Shown here piece by piece: positions 24,169 through 33,733 of a stretch of 60,346 nt of DNA (position 1 is the stretch's first letter; every line of letters begins with the position of its first letter). Both the position numbers and the translations under genes were made by a program. The stretch comes from Gammaproteobacteria bacterium (GTDB taxonomy: Bacteria > Pseudomonadota > Gammaproteobacteria > Xanthomonadales > Rhodanobacteraceae). A model generated the notes under the pieces. The model saw only the letters and a list, made by a program, of their open reading frames with translations. It was not told the origin of the DNA and did no database searches. The stretch covers positions 2,254-62,599 of the forward strand of contig SHNG01000109.1 in assembly GCA_004295005.1 (NCBI GenBank), written 5' to 3'.

Positions 24169-26205
24169 ATGAGCAACCCCCTGATTGATGGTCCCGCCCT
24201 GCCCGCGTTCTCTGCCATCACGGCGGAACATGTCGAGCCGGCCATCGACGCCCTGCTGCAACGCTACCAGGCCGGTATCGACGCGCTTCTGGCGAGCTCG
24301 ACGCCGCGCAGCTTCGATTCCGTCCTGCGCGTCGGTGAAAAGCTGGACGACGACCTTTCCCGCGCCTGGGCGCCGGTCAGTCACTTGCATGGCGTGAAAG
24401 ACTCCGAAGCCCTGCGCGAGGCGTACTCGGCTGCCCAGGAAAAAATCGTCGCCTTCCAGACCGCGCTGGGCCAGAACCGCGAGCTGTACGCCGCAGTGAA
24501 GGCGGTGCGCGATGGCAAGGATTTCCCCGCCTTGCCGCGGGCGGCACGCACCCTGGTTGAACATGAGCTGCGCGATTTCGAACTGGCCGGGGTTGCCCTG
24601 GAGGAGCCGGCACGCACGCGCTTTCGCGAGATTTCCGCGGAACTCGCGCGGCTTTCCACCGCGTTCGAGGAAGCCGTGCTGGATGCCACCGATGCCTGGA
24701 GCGAGCATCTGACCGAGGCGCAAGCATTGGCCGGCATTCCGGAATCCGGCATGGCGGTCTTGCGCGGCGGCGCGGCGGAACGCGGACTGGATGGATGGCT
24801 GGTGACCCTCAAGCAACCCAGCGTGCAGGCCGTGTTGAACTTCGCCAATCACCGCGAGCTGCGTGCGCGCGTGTATCGCGCGTATCAGACGCGCGCCTCG
24901 GAACTGTCGGACGGGGGTCGATTCGACAACAGCACGCGCATCGAGCAGATCATGGCGCTGCGCCACGAAGCAGCGCGCCTGCTCGGATTTTCCAGCAGCG
25001 CCGAGGAGTCGCTGGCAACCAAGATGGCCACCACGCCGCAGCAAGTGCTCGACTTCCTGCACGACTTCGTGGCCAAGGCGCGGCCCATGGCCCTGCGCGA
25101 TCTGGAGGAACTGCGCGCCTTTGCCCGCAACGAGCTGGATATCGACGATCTGCAACCCTGGGATGTCGGCTATGCCTCGGAGAAATTGCGCGAGCGCAAA
25201 TACGCGCTGAGCGAGGAAGAACTGAAGCCTTACTTTCCGCTGGAATCCGTGCTTGAGGGTCTGTTCGCCGTGATCGAGCGCGTGCTCGGCATCCGCGCCC
25301 GCCTGCGTGAAGGGGTGGATGTGTGGCACCCTGATGCGCGCTACTACGATTTGCTCGATGCCAGCGGTGCAGTGATAGCGGGTGCCTATGTCGATCTGTA
25401 TGCGCGCACCGGCAAGCGCGGCGGTGCCTGGATGGACGTGTGCACCACGCGCATGCGCCAGGCCGAAGGCCTGCAACTGCCGGTGGCTTTCCTCACCTGC
25501 AATTTTGCCCCGCCCAGCGCGGACATGCCCTCGCTGCTGACCCACGATGACGTGCTCACCCTGTTCCACGAATTCGGTCATGGCCTGCATCACATGCTGA
25601 CCGCGATGGAACTGGCCGGTGTCTCCGGCATCAATGGCGTGGAGTGGGATGCGGTGGAACTGCCCAGCCAGTTCATGGAGAACTTCGCCTGGAAACGCGA
25701 GGGCCTGGATCTCATCGCACGCCATTGGCAAACCGGCGAACGCTTGCCGCAGGAATTGTTTGATCGCATGCAGGCGGCGCGAAATTTCCAGTCCGGCCTG
25801 TTCCTCGTGCGCCAACTCGAATTCGGCCTGTTCGATTTTCGCCTGCACCATGAATTCGACCCCGCACGCGGCGCGCGCGCCATGCAGATCCTCGGCGAGG
25901 TTCGGCAAATGGTTTCAGTGTTGCCACCCCCGGATTGGCAGCGGCTGCCGCACGCCTTCACCCATATCTTTTCCGGCGGCTACGGCGCGGGCTACTACAG
26001 CTACCTGTGGGCCGAAGTGCTTTCCGCCGATGCGTTCGAGCGTTTCGAGGAAGAGGGCGTGTTCAACCCGAACACCGGGGCCGCCTGGCGCCGCGAGGTG
26101 CTGGAGATCGGCAGTTCACGTTCGGCATTGGAATCCTTCATTGCCTTCCGTGGCCGCGAACCCAGCGTGGATGCGCTGCTGCGCAGTTACGGCATTGCGG
26201 CCTGA
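24169..26205 (+). CDS. prlC: Oligopeptidase A (M3 metallopeptidase)
   Basis: A cytoplasmic zinc peptidase of 678 residues that degrades oligopeptides, including cleaved signal peptides. The M3 signature FHEFGHGLHH is present, with zinc ligands H467 and H471 and catalytic E468. The third ligand region follows (GVEWDAVELPSQFMENF), and the GGYGAGYYSYLWAEV substrate loop is intact. Length and ends agree with E. coli OpdA. The gene is monocistronic, divergent from the patatin gene and followed by a 145-bp interspersed repeat. Confidence 0.95.
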   Translation: MSNPLIDGPALPAFSAITAEHVEPAIDALLQRYQAGIDALLASSTPRSFDSVLRVGEKLDDDLSRAWAPVSHLHGVKDSEALREAYSAAQEKIVAFQTALGQNRELYAAVKAVRDGKDFPALPRAARTLVEHELRDFELAGVALEEPARTRFREISAELARLSTAFEEAVLDATDAWSEHLTEAQALAGIPESGMAVLRGGAAERGLDGWLVTLKQPSVQAVLNFANHRELRARVYRAYQTRASELSDGGRFDNSTRIEQIMALRHEAARLLGFSSSAEESLATKMATTPQQVLDFLHDFVAKARPMALRDLEELRAFARNELDIDDLQPWDVGYASEKLRERKYALSEEELKPYFPLESVLEGLFAVIERVLGIRARLREGVDVWHPDARYYDLLDASGAVIAGAYVDLYARTGKRGGAWMDVCTTRMRQAEGLQLPVAFLTCNFAPPSADMPSLLTHDDVLTLFHEFGHGLHHMLTAMELAGVSGINGVEWDAVELPSQFMENFAWKREGLDLIARHWQTGERLPQELFDRMQAARNFQSGLFLVRQLEFGLFDFRLHHEFDPARGARAMQILGEVRQMVSVLPPPDWQRLPHAFTHIFSGGYGAGYYSYLWAEVLSADAFERFEEEGVFNPNTGAAWRREVLEIGSSRSALESFIAFRGREPSVDALLRSYGIAA

Positions 26206-26304
26206 AAATCCTGCAATGTAGCGATAAAAGTGCTTAACTTCGGCGATTGTTCCCACAACGCCTCCAAGCATGCCCCGTTGCAAGCCCCGGAACAAATGGC
26301 CTCG

Positions 26305-26448
26305 GTTGGCAGAATGTTGAAAAACGTTGGCGAGGCAGCCAGCGGAAGGCAAAACAGGCGAAAAAGCGCAGTTTACGTACGGTAAATGAGCATTTTGAGC
26401 CTGTTTTCAGCACAGCAATGGCAACGCAGGTAGTTTTTCGACAGCCTG
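26305..26448. repeat. Interspersed dyad repeat (MITE-like), copy 1
   Basis: About 144 bp whose ends are inverted copies: TGTTGAAAAACGTTGGCGAG on the left and, near the right end, GTAGTTTTTCGACAGCCT. The interior includes GCGAAAAAGCGCAGTTTACG and AATGAGCATTTTGAGCCTG. A second copy with the same order of blocks lies at 52319-52464. It contains no open frame and sits between prlC and gspA. Terminal inverted repeats, small size and duplication suggest a non-autonomous mobile element. Confidence 0.65.
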
Positions 26449-26461
26449 ATAGAGTAGCGCC

Positions 26462-28063
26462 ATGTATCTCGAGTATTACGGCCTGCGCGAGGCCCCGTTT
26501 TCGATAACGCCGGACCCGCGCTATGTGTTCCTGTCCGATCGCCACCGCGATGCCTTGGCGCACCTGCTGTACGGCGTCGGCAAGGGCGGCAGTGGTGGTT
26601 TCGTGCAGTTGACCGGCGAGGTCGGCACCGGCAAGACCACCTTGAGCCGCCTGTTGCTCGAACAATTGCCGGAAAACACCCAGGTTGCCTTGCTGCTCAA
26701 TCCGCGGCTCTCGCCGGTGGAGATGATCGAGACCATCTGCGAGGAACTGAAGCTCGATGTCAGCGGCAAGCGCGGCAGCCTCAAGGCCCTGACCGATGCG
26801 CTCAACACCTACCTGCTGGATGCCTACGCACAAGGCCTGCGCGTGGTGCTGATCGTCGACGAGGCGCAGAACCTTTCGCTGGATGCGATGGAGCAGATTC
26901 GCCTGCTGACCAATCTGGAAACGCCAACCCAGAAGCTCTTGCAGATCATCCTGCTCGGCCAGCCGGAATTGCGCGACATGCTCAATCGGCCGGAGCTGCG
27001 CCAGTTGGCCCAGCGCATCACGGCGCGTTACCACCTGACGCCGCTCGATGCGGCGGAAAGCGAGGCCTATGTCAGACACCGCATGGCGGTGGCCGGTTGC
27101 CAGCGGGTGCCGTTCTCGCGACTTGGGCTGCGCGCGCTGTATCAGCGTTCGGGCGGCATTCCACGCCTGATCAATGTGGTTGCCGATCGCGCGCTGATGG
27201 CCGGCTACGCACGCGAACAGCAGAGCATCGGTGAGCGCCTGGTGGATCGTTCCGCCGATGAAACCCTGCCCGGGCACGCACGCTACTGGCTGCGTCGCGC
27301 CGGTCGCTGGGTGATCGCCGCCGCCTTGGCGGTGTTGCTGGTGCTCGCGGGCGGATGGATGCTGAACCGCACGACCGGACCTGCCCCGCCACCTGCGGCG
27401 ACTGCGGCGCAGTCTGTTGCGAAACCGCAAGCCGAAGGCGTGCAGAAACTTGAGAGCCTGATCGCACAAGCCCCGGAAACCGAACTGTTTGCCTTCACCC
27501 AACTGCTTTCGCGCTGGCAGGTCGAATCGGGGGAAACCTCGGTGCGCGCGGCCACGCGTTGCCCAACCTCGATCGCCAGTGGGCTTTATTGCCTGCGCGG
27601 GAACGCCAGTATTGAACAGTTGTTGCGCTTTGATCGCCCGCTGATCCTCGTGTTCAACGCCAGCAAGACGCCGGCCTTTGTCGTACTGGAGGGCGCCGGG
27701 ACGAAACTTGTGCGCGTCGGCATGGCAGGTGATGCCATCGAGTTGCCACGCCAACGGCTGGCAGAATTCTGGTCCGGGGAATTCATCGCCATCTGGCGCG
27801 TACCAGAAAAGATCAACGGCTCGCTGATGGTAGGCGATGCCGGACCGGCCATTGGCTGGGCCAAGCAGCGCCTCAACGCGCTGGACGGCGGCGCCGGTGG
27901 TGACACGGGACCGGCCTATTTTGATGCGGCCATGCAGGAGCGCGTGCGCAAGCTGCAGTTGTCCTATGGAATACAGGCCGATGGCATCATTGGTCCGGAA
28001 ACCCTGTTTGCCTTGTCTGCCCTGGATGATTCCGGCCCCCACCTGTCGCGCAATGTCGAGTAA
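26462..28063 (+). CDS. gspA: GspA/ExeA-type ATPase
   Basis: A 533-residue inner-membrane ATPase that, with GspB, helps place the type II secretion secretin in the cell wall. AAA domain about 1-265: MYLEYYGLREAPFSITPDPR start, Walker A GEVGTGKT (52-59), Walker B VVLIVDEAQN. One TM segment about 281-299. The C-terminal region contains a peptidoglycan-binding-type domain (about 455-525, VRKLQLSYGIQADGIIGPET). The gspB gene follows 12 bp later. Other type II secretion genes are not in this window, so the pair is separate from any main gsp operon. Confidence 0.92.
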   Translation: MYLEYYGLREAPFSITPDPRYVFLSDRHRDALAHLLYGVGKGGSGGFVQLTGEVGTGKTTLSRLLLEQLPENTQVALLLNPRLSPVEMIETICEELKLDVSGKRGSLKALTDALNTYLLDAYAQGLRVVLIVDEAQNLSLDAMEQIRLLTNLETPTQKLLQIILLGQPELRDMLNRPELRQLAQRITARYHLTPLDAAESEAYVRHRMAVAGCQRVPFSRLGLRALYQRSGGIPRLINVVADRALMAGYAREQQSIGERLVDRSADETLPGHARYWLRRAGRWVIAAALAVLLVLAGGWMLNRTTGPAPPPAATAAQSVAKPQAEGVQKLESLIAQAPETELFAFTQLLSRWQVESGETSVRAATRCPTSIASGLYCLRGNASIEQLLRFDRPLILVFNASKTPAFVVLEGAGTKLVRVGMAGDAIELPRQRLAEFWSGEFIAIWRVPEKINGSLMVGDAGPAIGWAKQRLNALDGGAGGDTGPAYFDAAMQERVRKLQLSYGIQADGIIGPETLFALSALDDSGPHLSRNVE

Positions 28064-28075
28064 GTACGCAGCACC

Positions 28076-28885
28076 ATGTCCCTGATTCTTGAAGCCCTGA
28101 GAAAATCCGAGCGCGAACGGCGCCTCGGCAGCGCGCCATCGATCGGCTCGCCGGTCATGGCCGTGCGTCGACGTCGCAACTGGCTGCCGCTGCTGGTGGT
28201 GCTGATCAGCCTGGGTTTGCTGGCGCTGTGGTGGCTGCAACGCAAGCCGCAAGCGCCACCGGTTGCGCCCAACCCCGTGGCGACGGCAAAGCCGGAAGCC
28301 GCACCGGCGACACGCAATCCTGCCGTGTTCGAAGCCCTGCCCGCGCAGGGTACGCAACCGATCCAGACCAATCGGCGCATTGAAACCCGACCGAATTCAC
28401 CGGCTCAGCCCGCAGGCACAACTCCGGCCACGCCGCCTGCGGCGGTTGCCGCGAATCCGGATGTGCCGGCAGCAAAACCAGCCGCCGTTGCTTCGCCCAA
28501 TGCGCGCAATGGAACCGGTCGCATGCCTGTGCAAGTCGAGCCTGCACCAGCCAAGCCAACCGCCATCGCGCCGGAAAAGCCCGCAGCGGTTGCACCGGCC
28601 ACGACGCCGGCACGCGATGCGCCAGCCACGACACCCGCGCGTCCTGGCGAGACTCTGCCCATGGTCTGGGAATTGCCGTTGGCAACCCGACGCGAATTGC
28701 CGGCCATTGCCATTTCCATGCATGTGTTTGCCGAGGATCCGGCAAAACGCTTCATCATCCTCAACGGCCAACGCCAGGTTCAAGGCGATGACATCGGCGG
28801 TCTGAAGCTGGTCGAAATCCGCGCGGACGGCGCCGTCTTCGAATTTTCCGGCCAGCGTTTCCTCTACCCACGCGGCGGGCGCTGA
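28076..28885 (+). CDS. gspB: General secretion pathway protein B
   Basis: A 269-residue bitopic inner-membrane partner of GspA. N-terminal cytoplasmic MSLILEALRKSERERR is typical of the family. One TM segment (about 40-57) follows, then a long Pro/Ala-rich periplasmic linker (about 60-195), and a conserved C-terminal GspB domain (ISMHVFAEDPAKRFIILNGQ, then DDIGGLKLVEI). The linker probably spans the periplasm to reach peptidoglycan or the secretin. Its low-complexity composition explains the many false frames on other strands. Confidence 0.92.
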   Translation: MSLILEALRKSERERRLGSAPSIGSPVMAVRRRRNWLPLLVVLISLGLLALWWLQRKPQAPPVAPNPVATAKPEAAPATRNPAVFEALPAQGTQPIQTNRRIETRPNSPAQPAGTTPATPPAAVAANPDVPAAKPAAVASPNARNGTGRMPVQVEPAPAKPTAIAPEKPAAVAPATTPARDAPATTPARPGETLPMVWELPLATRRELPAIAISMHVFAEDPAKRFIILNGQRQVQGDDIGGLKLVEIRADGAVFEFSGQRFLYPRGGR

Positions 28886-28901
28886 CGCGCGCTCGCCGAC
28901 C

Positions 28902-29585
28902 ATGTTTGTCCAGCTGCAAAGCCGTCGCAAGCCGCGACCACCCTGGGCCACTGTGCTGCTCGTGGCCACCTGTGTCACCCTGTTCCTGTGGCTGGTCGCC
29001 GAGCCGCTGGCGGGACGGGGCGTGCTGCTCAGCTATTGGGGAACCGTTCCCGCCACCTTGTTCGATTCCCGTGTTCCGTGGCTGACCCAGTTGCTGGAAC
29101 TGCGCTTTGCACGACTGATAACCGCGCTGTTCATCCACGCGGACTGGATCCATCTGACCACCAACCTGCTGTTCCTGGTCATCTTTGGCGTGCCGGCGGA
29201 ACGCGCACTCGGCGCGGGTCGTTTCCTCTTTCTGTTCATTGTCGGCGGCGCTTTGGCCAATCTGGTCGGAGCATGGACCCTGGCCGCGGTCAATTCACCG
29301 ATCATCGGCTCCAGCGGTGCGGTATCAAGCGTGGTCGGCGCCTATCTGGCCCTGTATCCGCGCGCGCGACTGGGACTGGTCTTGCCGCTGGGCGTATTCC
29401 TCGAATTCGTGCGCGTGCCTGCACCGTTGCTGATTGGCTTCTGGGCCATGCTGCAGGTGCTGTTTGCCTTCGTCGGTCCGACTTTCGGCGCGGTGGCCTG
29501 GTGGACACACATTGCCGGCTTCCTGCTTGGCATCGTCATTGCGCTGGCCTGGCGCCCTGCACTCGCGCGTCGCGCGCGCAACTGA
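28902..29585 (+). CDS. Rhomboid family intramembrane serine protease
   Basis: A 227-residue membrane protein with six hydrophobic segments. The catalytic dyad is visible: Ser 138 in GSSGAVSSVVGAY and His 203 in WWTHIAGFLLG. The oxyanion/hydrogen-bond residues H84 and N88 lie in HLTTNLLFLVIFG. Rhomboids cleave single-pass membrane proteins within the bilayer; the substrate cannot be predicted. It starts 16 bp after gspB and may be co-transcribed. Confidence 0.9.
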   Translation: MFVQLQSRRKPRPPWATVLLVATCVTLFLWLVAEPLAGRGVLLSYWGTVPATLFDSRVPWLTQLLELRFARLITALFIHADWIHLTTNLLFLVIFGVPAERALGAGRFLFLFIVGGALANLVGAWTLAAVNSPIIGSSGAVSSVVGAYLALYPRARLGLVLPLGVFLEFVRVPAPLLIGFWAMLQVLFAFVGPTFGAVAWWTHIAGFLLGIVIALAWRPALARRARN

Positions 29586-29631
29586 TTTTGTTTTTCGCGG
29601 GTCGCCCATGCATCCGAGCTAAAATTGCCGA

Positions 29632-30924
29632 ATGAGCGAACAACCGCCGCCGAAGACACCGCCTCGCCGCGCGCCACGCGCGCCTTCGCCGTCGGGTAGC
29701 GCGCCACGCAAGGCCGCGGCGGCAAAACCGGCAACGAGCGCAAGCAAGTCTGCCCAATCTGAACCTGCAAAGCCGCGCGCAACGCCCGCTGCTGTGCGCA
29801 AACCGCGAAGCGCTGTCACCGAGCCACCTGCCGCAACAGCACCCGACCAGGCGCAGAAAGCGACAAGGCCGCCTGCGGCCAAACCCGTGCGGAACGCGGC
29901 TGCCATCGCAACGGACAATGCGCCGCCCTGGGCAACCCCCGAACAGCCGGCACCCTCCGCGCCTGCCCAGCCCGTACACAAGCGCAGGTCAATGCAACCG
30001 GCCGATGCCTCCAGCCGAGCCATGCGCGTGATCGAATGGTTGACCTCGCGCTTGCCGGAAGCCCGGCGCGAACGCGTGCGCGAATATTTCGTGCTGATGC
30101 GCATGGATCGTCCGGTCGGCGCATTGCTGCTGCTGTGGCCGACCTGGTGGGGCCTGTGGTTTGCCGCGGCTGATTTTCCACCGATAGCTACCCTCATCAT
30201 CTTCACCCTGGGCGTGGTGGTGATGCGCGCCGCCGGTTGCGTGATCAACGACTATGCCGATCACGCCTGGCTGGATGCCCATGTCGAACGTACGCGCGGC
30301 CGACCGATGGCCGCCGGTCGCGTGTCCAGGCGCGAAGCCCTGCTGTTGTTCGCTGGCCTGTTGGCCCTGGCTTTCGTACTGGTGCTGTTCACCAACACGC
30401 TCACCATCCAGCTTTCCTTTGCCGGTGCGGCGCTGGCCGCGGTGTATCCCTTCTGCAAGCGCTTCACGCACCTGGCCCAGGTCGTGCTGGGCGCCGCTTT
30501 CGGCTGGTCTATCCCGATGGCCTTCGCCGCCGTCACCGGAACCGTGCCGCCGCTGGGCTGGCTGTTGTTTCTCGCCAATGTGCTGTTCTCGACGATCTAC
30601 GACACCGAGTACGCCATGGTCGATCGCGATGAGGACATTCGCGTCGGCGCAAAATCCACCGCCATCCTGTTTGCCGATGCCGACCGACCCATCATCGGCG
30701 TGCTGATGGCGACCTTCCTGCTGGCCATGCTGCTTGCCGGCACGCGTGCCGAATTGACCTGGCCCTACTTCGCCAGCCTTGCCATCGCGGCGGGCATGTT
30801 CATCTGGCAACAATGGCGAATGCGTTCACGCGCACCCGCCGACTGCTTTGCTGCGTTCCGCAACAACAACTGGGTCGGCTGCCTGATCTGGGTCGGCCTG
30901 TTGATGTCGCTGGCGATTCGCTGA
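29632..30924 (+). CDS. ubiA: 4-hydroxybenzoate polyprenyltransferase with long N-terminal extension
   Basis: Attaches the polyprenyl tail to 4-hydroxybenzoate in ubiquinone synthesis. The catalytic core (from about residue 131) has both Mg-binding aspartate motifs: CVINDYADHAWLDAHVERTR and YDTEYAMVDRDEDIRVGAKS, and about eight TM segments. As annotated (430 residues), the first 120 residues are a Pro/Ala/Lys-rich low-complexity tail not found in typical UbiA (about 290 residues). An internal ATG at 29992 with AGG upstream would give a normal-length enzyme of 310 residues, so the extension may be untranslated or real. No strong Shine-Dalgarno marks the ATG at 29632. Confidence 0.88.
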   Translation: MSEQPPPKTPPRRAPRAPSPSGSAPRKAAAAKPATSASKSAQSEPAKPRATPAAVRKPRSAVTEPPAATAPDQAQKATRPPAAKPVRNAAAIATDNAPPWATPEQPAPSAPAQPVHKRRSMQPADASSRAMRVIEWLTSRLPEARRERVREYFVLMRMDRPVGALLLLWPTWWGLWFAAADFPPIATLIIFTLGVVVMRAAGCVINDYADHAWLDAHVERTRGRPMAAGRVSRREALLLFAGLLALAFVLVLFTNTLTIQLSFAGAALAAVYPFCKRFTHLAQVVLGAAFGWSIPMAFAAVTGTVPPLGWLLFLANVLFSTIYDTEYAMVDRDEDIRVGAKSTAILFADADRPIIGVLMATFLLAMLLAGTRAELTWPYFASLAIAAGMFIWQQWRMRSRAPADCFAAFRNNNWVGCLIWVGLLMSLAIR

Positions 30925-30948
30925 GGAACCGCGCATGGATATCCGCCC

Positions 30949-31431
30949 ATGACGACGCTGGCGTGGATGCGCGCGCTGCACGTGCTGGGCGTGGTGATCT
31001 GGATCGGCGGCGTGTTCATGGTGACCGCGGTACTGCTGCCGGCCCTGCGCCGCGGCGAGCTGGGAAGCGATCACCTGCAAACATTTCGCAACATCGAAGG
31101 CCGCTTCGTGTGGATTGCCCGCGCTTGCGTGCTGGTGGTCGGCGCCAGCGGACTGTGGATGATCGAGGCGCTGGACTTGTGGCCGCGATTCGCACTTGCC
31201 GGGTTCTGGTGGATGCACCTGATGCTGGCCACCTGGGCCGTGTTTGCGCTGTTGCTGTTTGTCCTCGAACCCCTCGTGCTGCACCGCTGGTTTCCCGCCT
31301 GGGCCGCACGTGATCCGCAACGCGCATTGGCGTTCATGCAATGGGCGCATGTGTTCCTGCTGCTGCTGACCCTGGTTACCGTTGCCGCATCTGTCGCCGG
31401 TGCGCATGGCGGGTTGAGGTTTGCTGGTTAG
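30949..31431 (+). CDS. CopD-like integral membrane protein
   Basis: A 160-residue protein with four hydrophobic segments and conserved-looking histidines in membrane positions: ALHVLGVVIWIGG, WWMHLMLATW and QWAHVFLLLL. The pattern resembles the CopD/haem-binding four-helix membrane family. A role in copper or haem handling is possible; no metal genes are adjacent. It follows ubiA by 24 bp on the same strand. Confidence 0.7.
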   Translation: MTTLAWMRALHVLGVVIWIGGVFMVTAVLLPALRRGELGSDHLQTFRNIEGRFVWIARACVLVVGASGLWMIEALDLWPRFALAGFWWMHLMLATWAVFALLLFVLEPLVLHRWFPAWAARDPQRALAFMQWAHVFLLLLTLVTVAASVAGAHGGLRFAG

Positions 31432-31557
31432 TCCCGGCACCTGCGGATTCATCACACCTGCTGCCTGCATGGACTCTTGCAGAAGCAGGCGACGAATTCA
31501 TTGCTTGGCTCGCATCACTGCGCTACTTGGCGGAGGGGCATGTACTCAAATCGAAGA

Positions 31558-33255
31558 TTAGCCCCCATCGAGAAACTCATTCACCCTGCACGTCACCGCT
31601 TTGCGTCGTTCCGCCAGAAAGTCCTTGTAACGTTCAACTACGAGAAGCGTCGGCTCGATTGGGATGCATTGGGCGGTGAAAGGCGCAGAACCGGACTTCT
31701 CAAGTAACGGCGGAAAGTATTGAGCTGGGGGCTTGTCGCTGATCTGACGATTTGTCTTTCCTCCAATAAATGCAAGATTCGCGATGTCATCAGCTTCACG
31801 CGATGTGTAGGAGTTCTTCAGTGCGGCCTTGGGAAAGATGTGATGAAACTGCAAACGGTGGCTTGCGCCGGAGTGATCAAGGGCGATGGCCAAGTTGGAA
31901 CGCCAATCCTTTGCCCCGGCAGCACGAAACGCGAGAAACATGGTCTTGAAAAGCGCGCTGCGTTGATTGCGACCTTCCAGTTCCTCCGCAGTGATATCAA
32001 GGCGCCCCATCTGCAGCCGAAGTCGGTCAATCAGCTCGTTTGCACCGCCACCATCACGAAACGTGGCGAGGTCTTGATCAAGCAACGTCTCGCTAGAACC
32101 GCGTGAATAGCGACCTTTGGCGTTCGCGACGAGCGCCCAATAGCGCAAACGGTGAGATTCCTCGGCCGAAATCTGGTAGTTGCGCCTATGTCCGTAGTTG
32201 GCCAGGGTCACCAGCAGAAATGGTGACGACAGTAGCGCCGGACTATCAATGCCAACATTGCTCTTGAGGAAGTTCAGCGCGAACTCCATGCCCGGCACAC
32301 ATTCCCTCCATGCTACTTGTAGAGCCTCAAGGGAGAGGCCACCCACGGTGAGAAAACGAGACTGACCGGTAGCAAAAGAGACAAGGTTCTTGAGATGCAA
32401 TCCAAGATCAAGGTCGAATCCCGCCTTGCCACATTGCGTTTGGAATGCCTGAAATGTCTTCAGCGCACCACGCCACTTGGCAGTGATCTGAGCCAGCGCC
32501 AAATCAGAACTTCGCAATTTGGCACCGAGCGAATTAACGCGAACGAAAATCTCCGTCACCTCGTCATAGGAAAGCCGACGTTCGAGTACATCCATGCGGT
32601 AAACGTACTTTCGTATTCCGCGCAATCGCGCAAGGCGTTGGCTGTATTTTTCGTATCGCGGATCCTCGAAGCCGGTAACGCCGGCTTGCTTCAGGAAGGG
32701 CGCGTCACTGTCCGATTTGAATACCTCGGTGACTTTCACCCAGCGAGGCAGCTGTTCGAGCTTTCGAGTGCTCACTACGAAGGTCATGCGGTTGAAACGT
32801 TGTTGCAGCTCGTCTTCGCTCGAATCCACTTCGTCGTCAATCAGGTCTTCGTCTTCGTCATCGCCGTCCTCGTTAACTTCGGTGACGAGAGAAACTTGAT
32901 CCGGATGATCAAGATTGAAAAGCAGCTCGACGGGTTTTTTGCGACCGCGAACATTCACTTTCTCTCCGCGAATCACTGCCGAGAGCGACGTCAGCCGCTG
33001 CTGCCCATCGAGCAGAAGTCGTGCGCTCTGATACGGGCTTTTCTGCTGTTCGATTGCGAAATCTTGCAGCGGTACGGTCTCATCGGTCTCCCACAACAGA
33101 ATTGCACCCGACGGGTAGCCGCGATAAAGCGAATCGAGAAGATCGCGAACGCGGGTCGATCTCCAAACGTACCGGCGCTGCATCTCTGGCAAGCGCAGCT
33201 CGCCCCGCTCAATCATGGCGACAAGTTCTTCAACGGACGCTTCTGCTTTGGCCAT
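31558..33255 (-). CDS. DUF262/DUF1524 (GmrSD-type) nuclease, defence
   Basis: A 565-residue fusion of the two GmrSD domains. N-terminal DUF262 (ParB/sulfiredoxin-like nucleotidase) shows QRRYVWRSTRVRDLLDSLYR, GAILLWE and DGQQRLTSL (83-91). A very acidic linker lies at about 120-140. The C-terminal DUF1524 HNH nuclease shows FHHIFPK (about 470-476) followed by the family asparagines (DIANLAFI, then KTNRQISD). Such proteins act as type IV restriction enzymes that cut modified phage DNA using NTP energy; this use here is inference. AGGAG precedes the ATG by 10 nt. The gene is A/T-richer than its housekeeping neighbours, and stands with a toxin-antitoxin pair, so this is a small acquired defence islet. 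Confidence 0.88.
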   Translation of the reverse strand: MAKAEASVEELVAMIERGELRLPEMQRRYVWRSTRVRDLLDSLYRGYPSGAILLWETDETVPLQDFAIEQQKSPYQSARLLLDGQQRLTSLSAVIRGEKVNVRGRKKPVELLFNLDHPDQVSLVTEVNEDGDDEDEDLIDDEVDSSEDELQQRFNRMTFVVSTRKLEQLPRWVKVTEVFKSDSDAPFLKQAGVTGFEDPRYEKYSQRLARLRGIRKYVYRMDVLERRLSYDEVTEIFVRVNSLGAKLRSSDLALAQITAKWRGALKTFQAFQTQCGKAGFDLDLGLHLKNLVSFATGQSRFLTVGGLSLEALQVAWRECVPGMEFALNFLKSNVGIDSPALLSSPFLLVTLANYGHRRNYQISAEESHRLRYWALVANAKGRYSRGSSETLLDQDLATFRDGGGANELIDRLRLQMGRLDITAEELEGRNQRSALFKTMFLAFRAAGAKDWRSNLAIALDHSGASHRLQFHHIFPKAALKNSYTSREADDIANLAFIGGKTNRQISDKPPAQYFPPLLEKSGSAPFTAQCIPIEPTLLVVERYKDFLAERRKAVTCRVNEFLDGG

Positions 33256-33418
33256 CGCTCATTGACTCCTGTTTTGGAAGGCGCTCGGTGGTCAGCTTGA
33301 ACAACGATAGCAACGTGGTTGTCTGAACGGCCGTCCACAAGAATCCCTTGCTGACGACGAATGCGGATCGCACGACCGGGCTACTTGCAACGCAAACCCA
33401 AGCAGCGATTGTCATGCG

Positions 33419-33733
33419 TCATTTCTGGGGCACCAGCTTCACCTGCAGATCGCAGCCTACAGCTTGCGCGTAGCGCTGAATCGTTGCGATGGAGGGTGCG
33501 TGCTTCTTGCCGGCCGATTCAAGACGGGAAATTGCACTTTTCGTGGTTCCCATGCGCTCGGCCACGACATCTTGCGTCAGGCCAGCCCGTGCGCGGGCCT
33601 TGAGCATCTGGTTGGCAAGCTGATACTCCAGCTCCAATGCGTCATACGCCTTGGCAAAGCCCTTGCGCCTGGCTGCGCGAGCCAGAAATGCCTGGTGATC
33701 GTGCGCGACAGGTTGGTACTTCAGGTCAGCCAT
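33419..33733 (-). CDS. higA: HigA-type XRE antitoxin
   Basis: A 104-residue antitoxin. An N-terminal region (about 1-40) is predicted to bind the toxin, and a helix-turn-helix follows at about 45-95 (ARAGLTQDVVAERMGTTKSA, then ISRLESAGKK). It neutralises the preceding toxin and represses the shared promoter. The start overlaps the 3' end of the toxin gene by 8 bp and has AAGGAG 7 nt upstream. Toxin-first order is typical of higBA systems. Confidence 0.88.
   Translation of the reverse strand: MADLKYQPVAHDHQAFLARAARRKGFAKAYDALELEYQLANQMLKARARAGLTQDVVAERMGTTKSAISRLESAGKKHAPSIATIQRYAQAVGCDLQVKLVPQK

Noticed and set aside
26234-28357. 707-codon open frame on the minus strand opposite gspA
   Set aside because: Antisense to a well-supported gene; translation is low-complexity and has no ribosome binding site.
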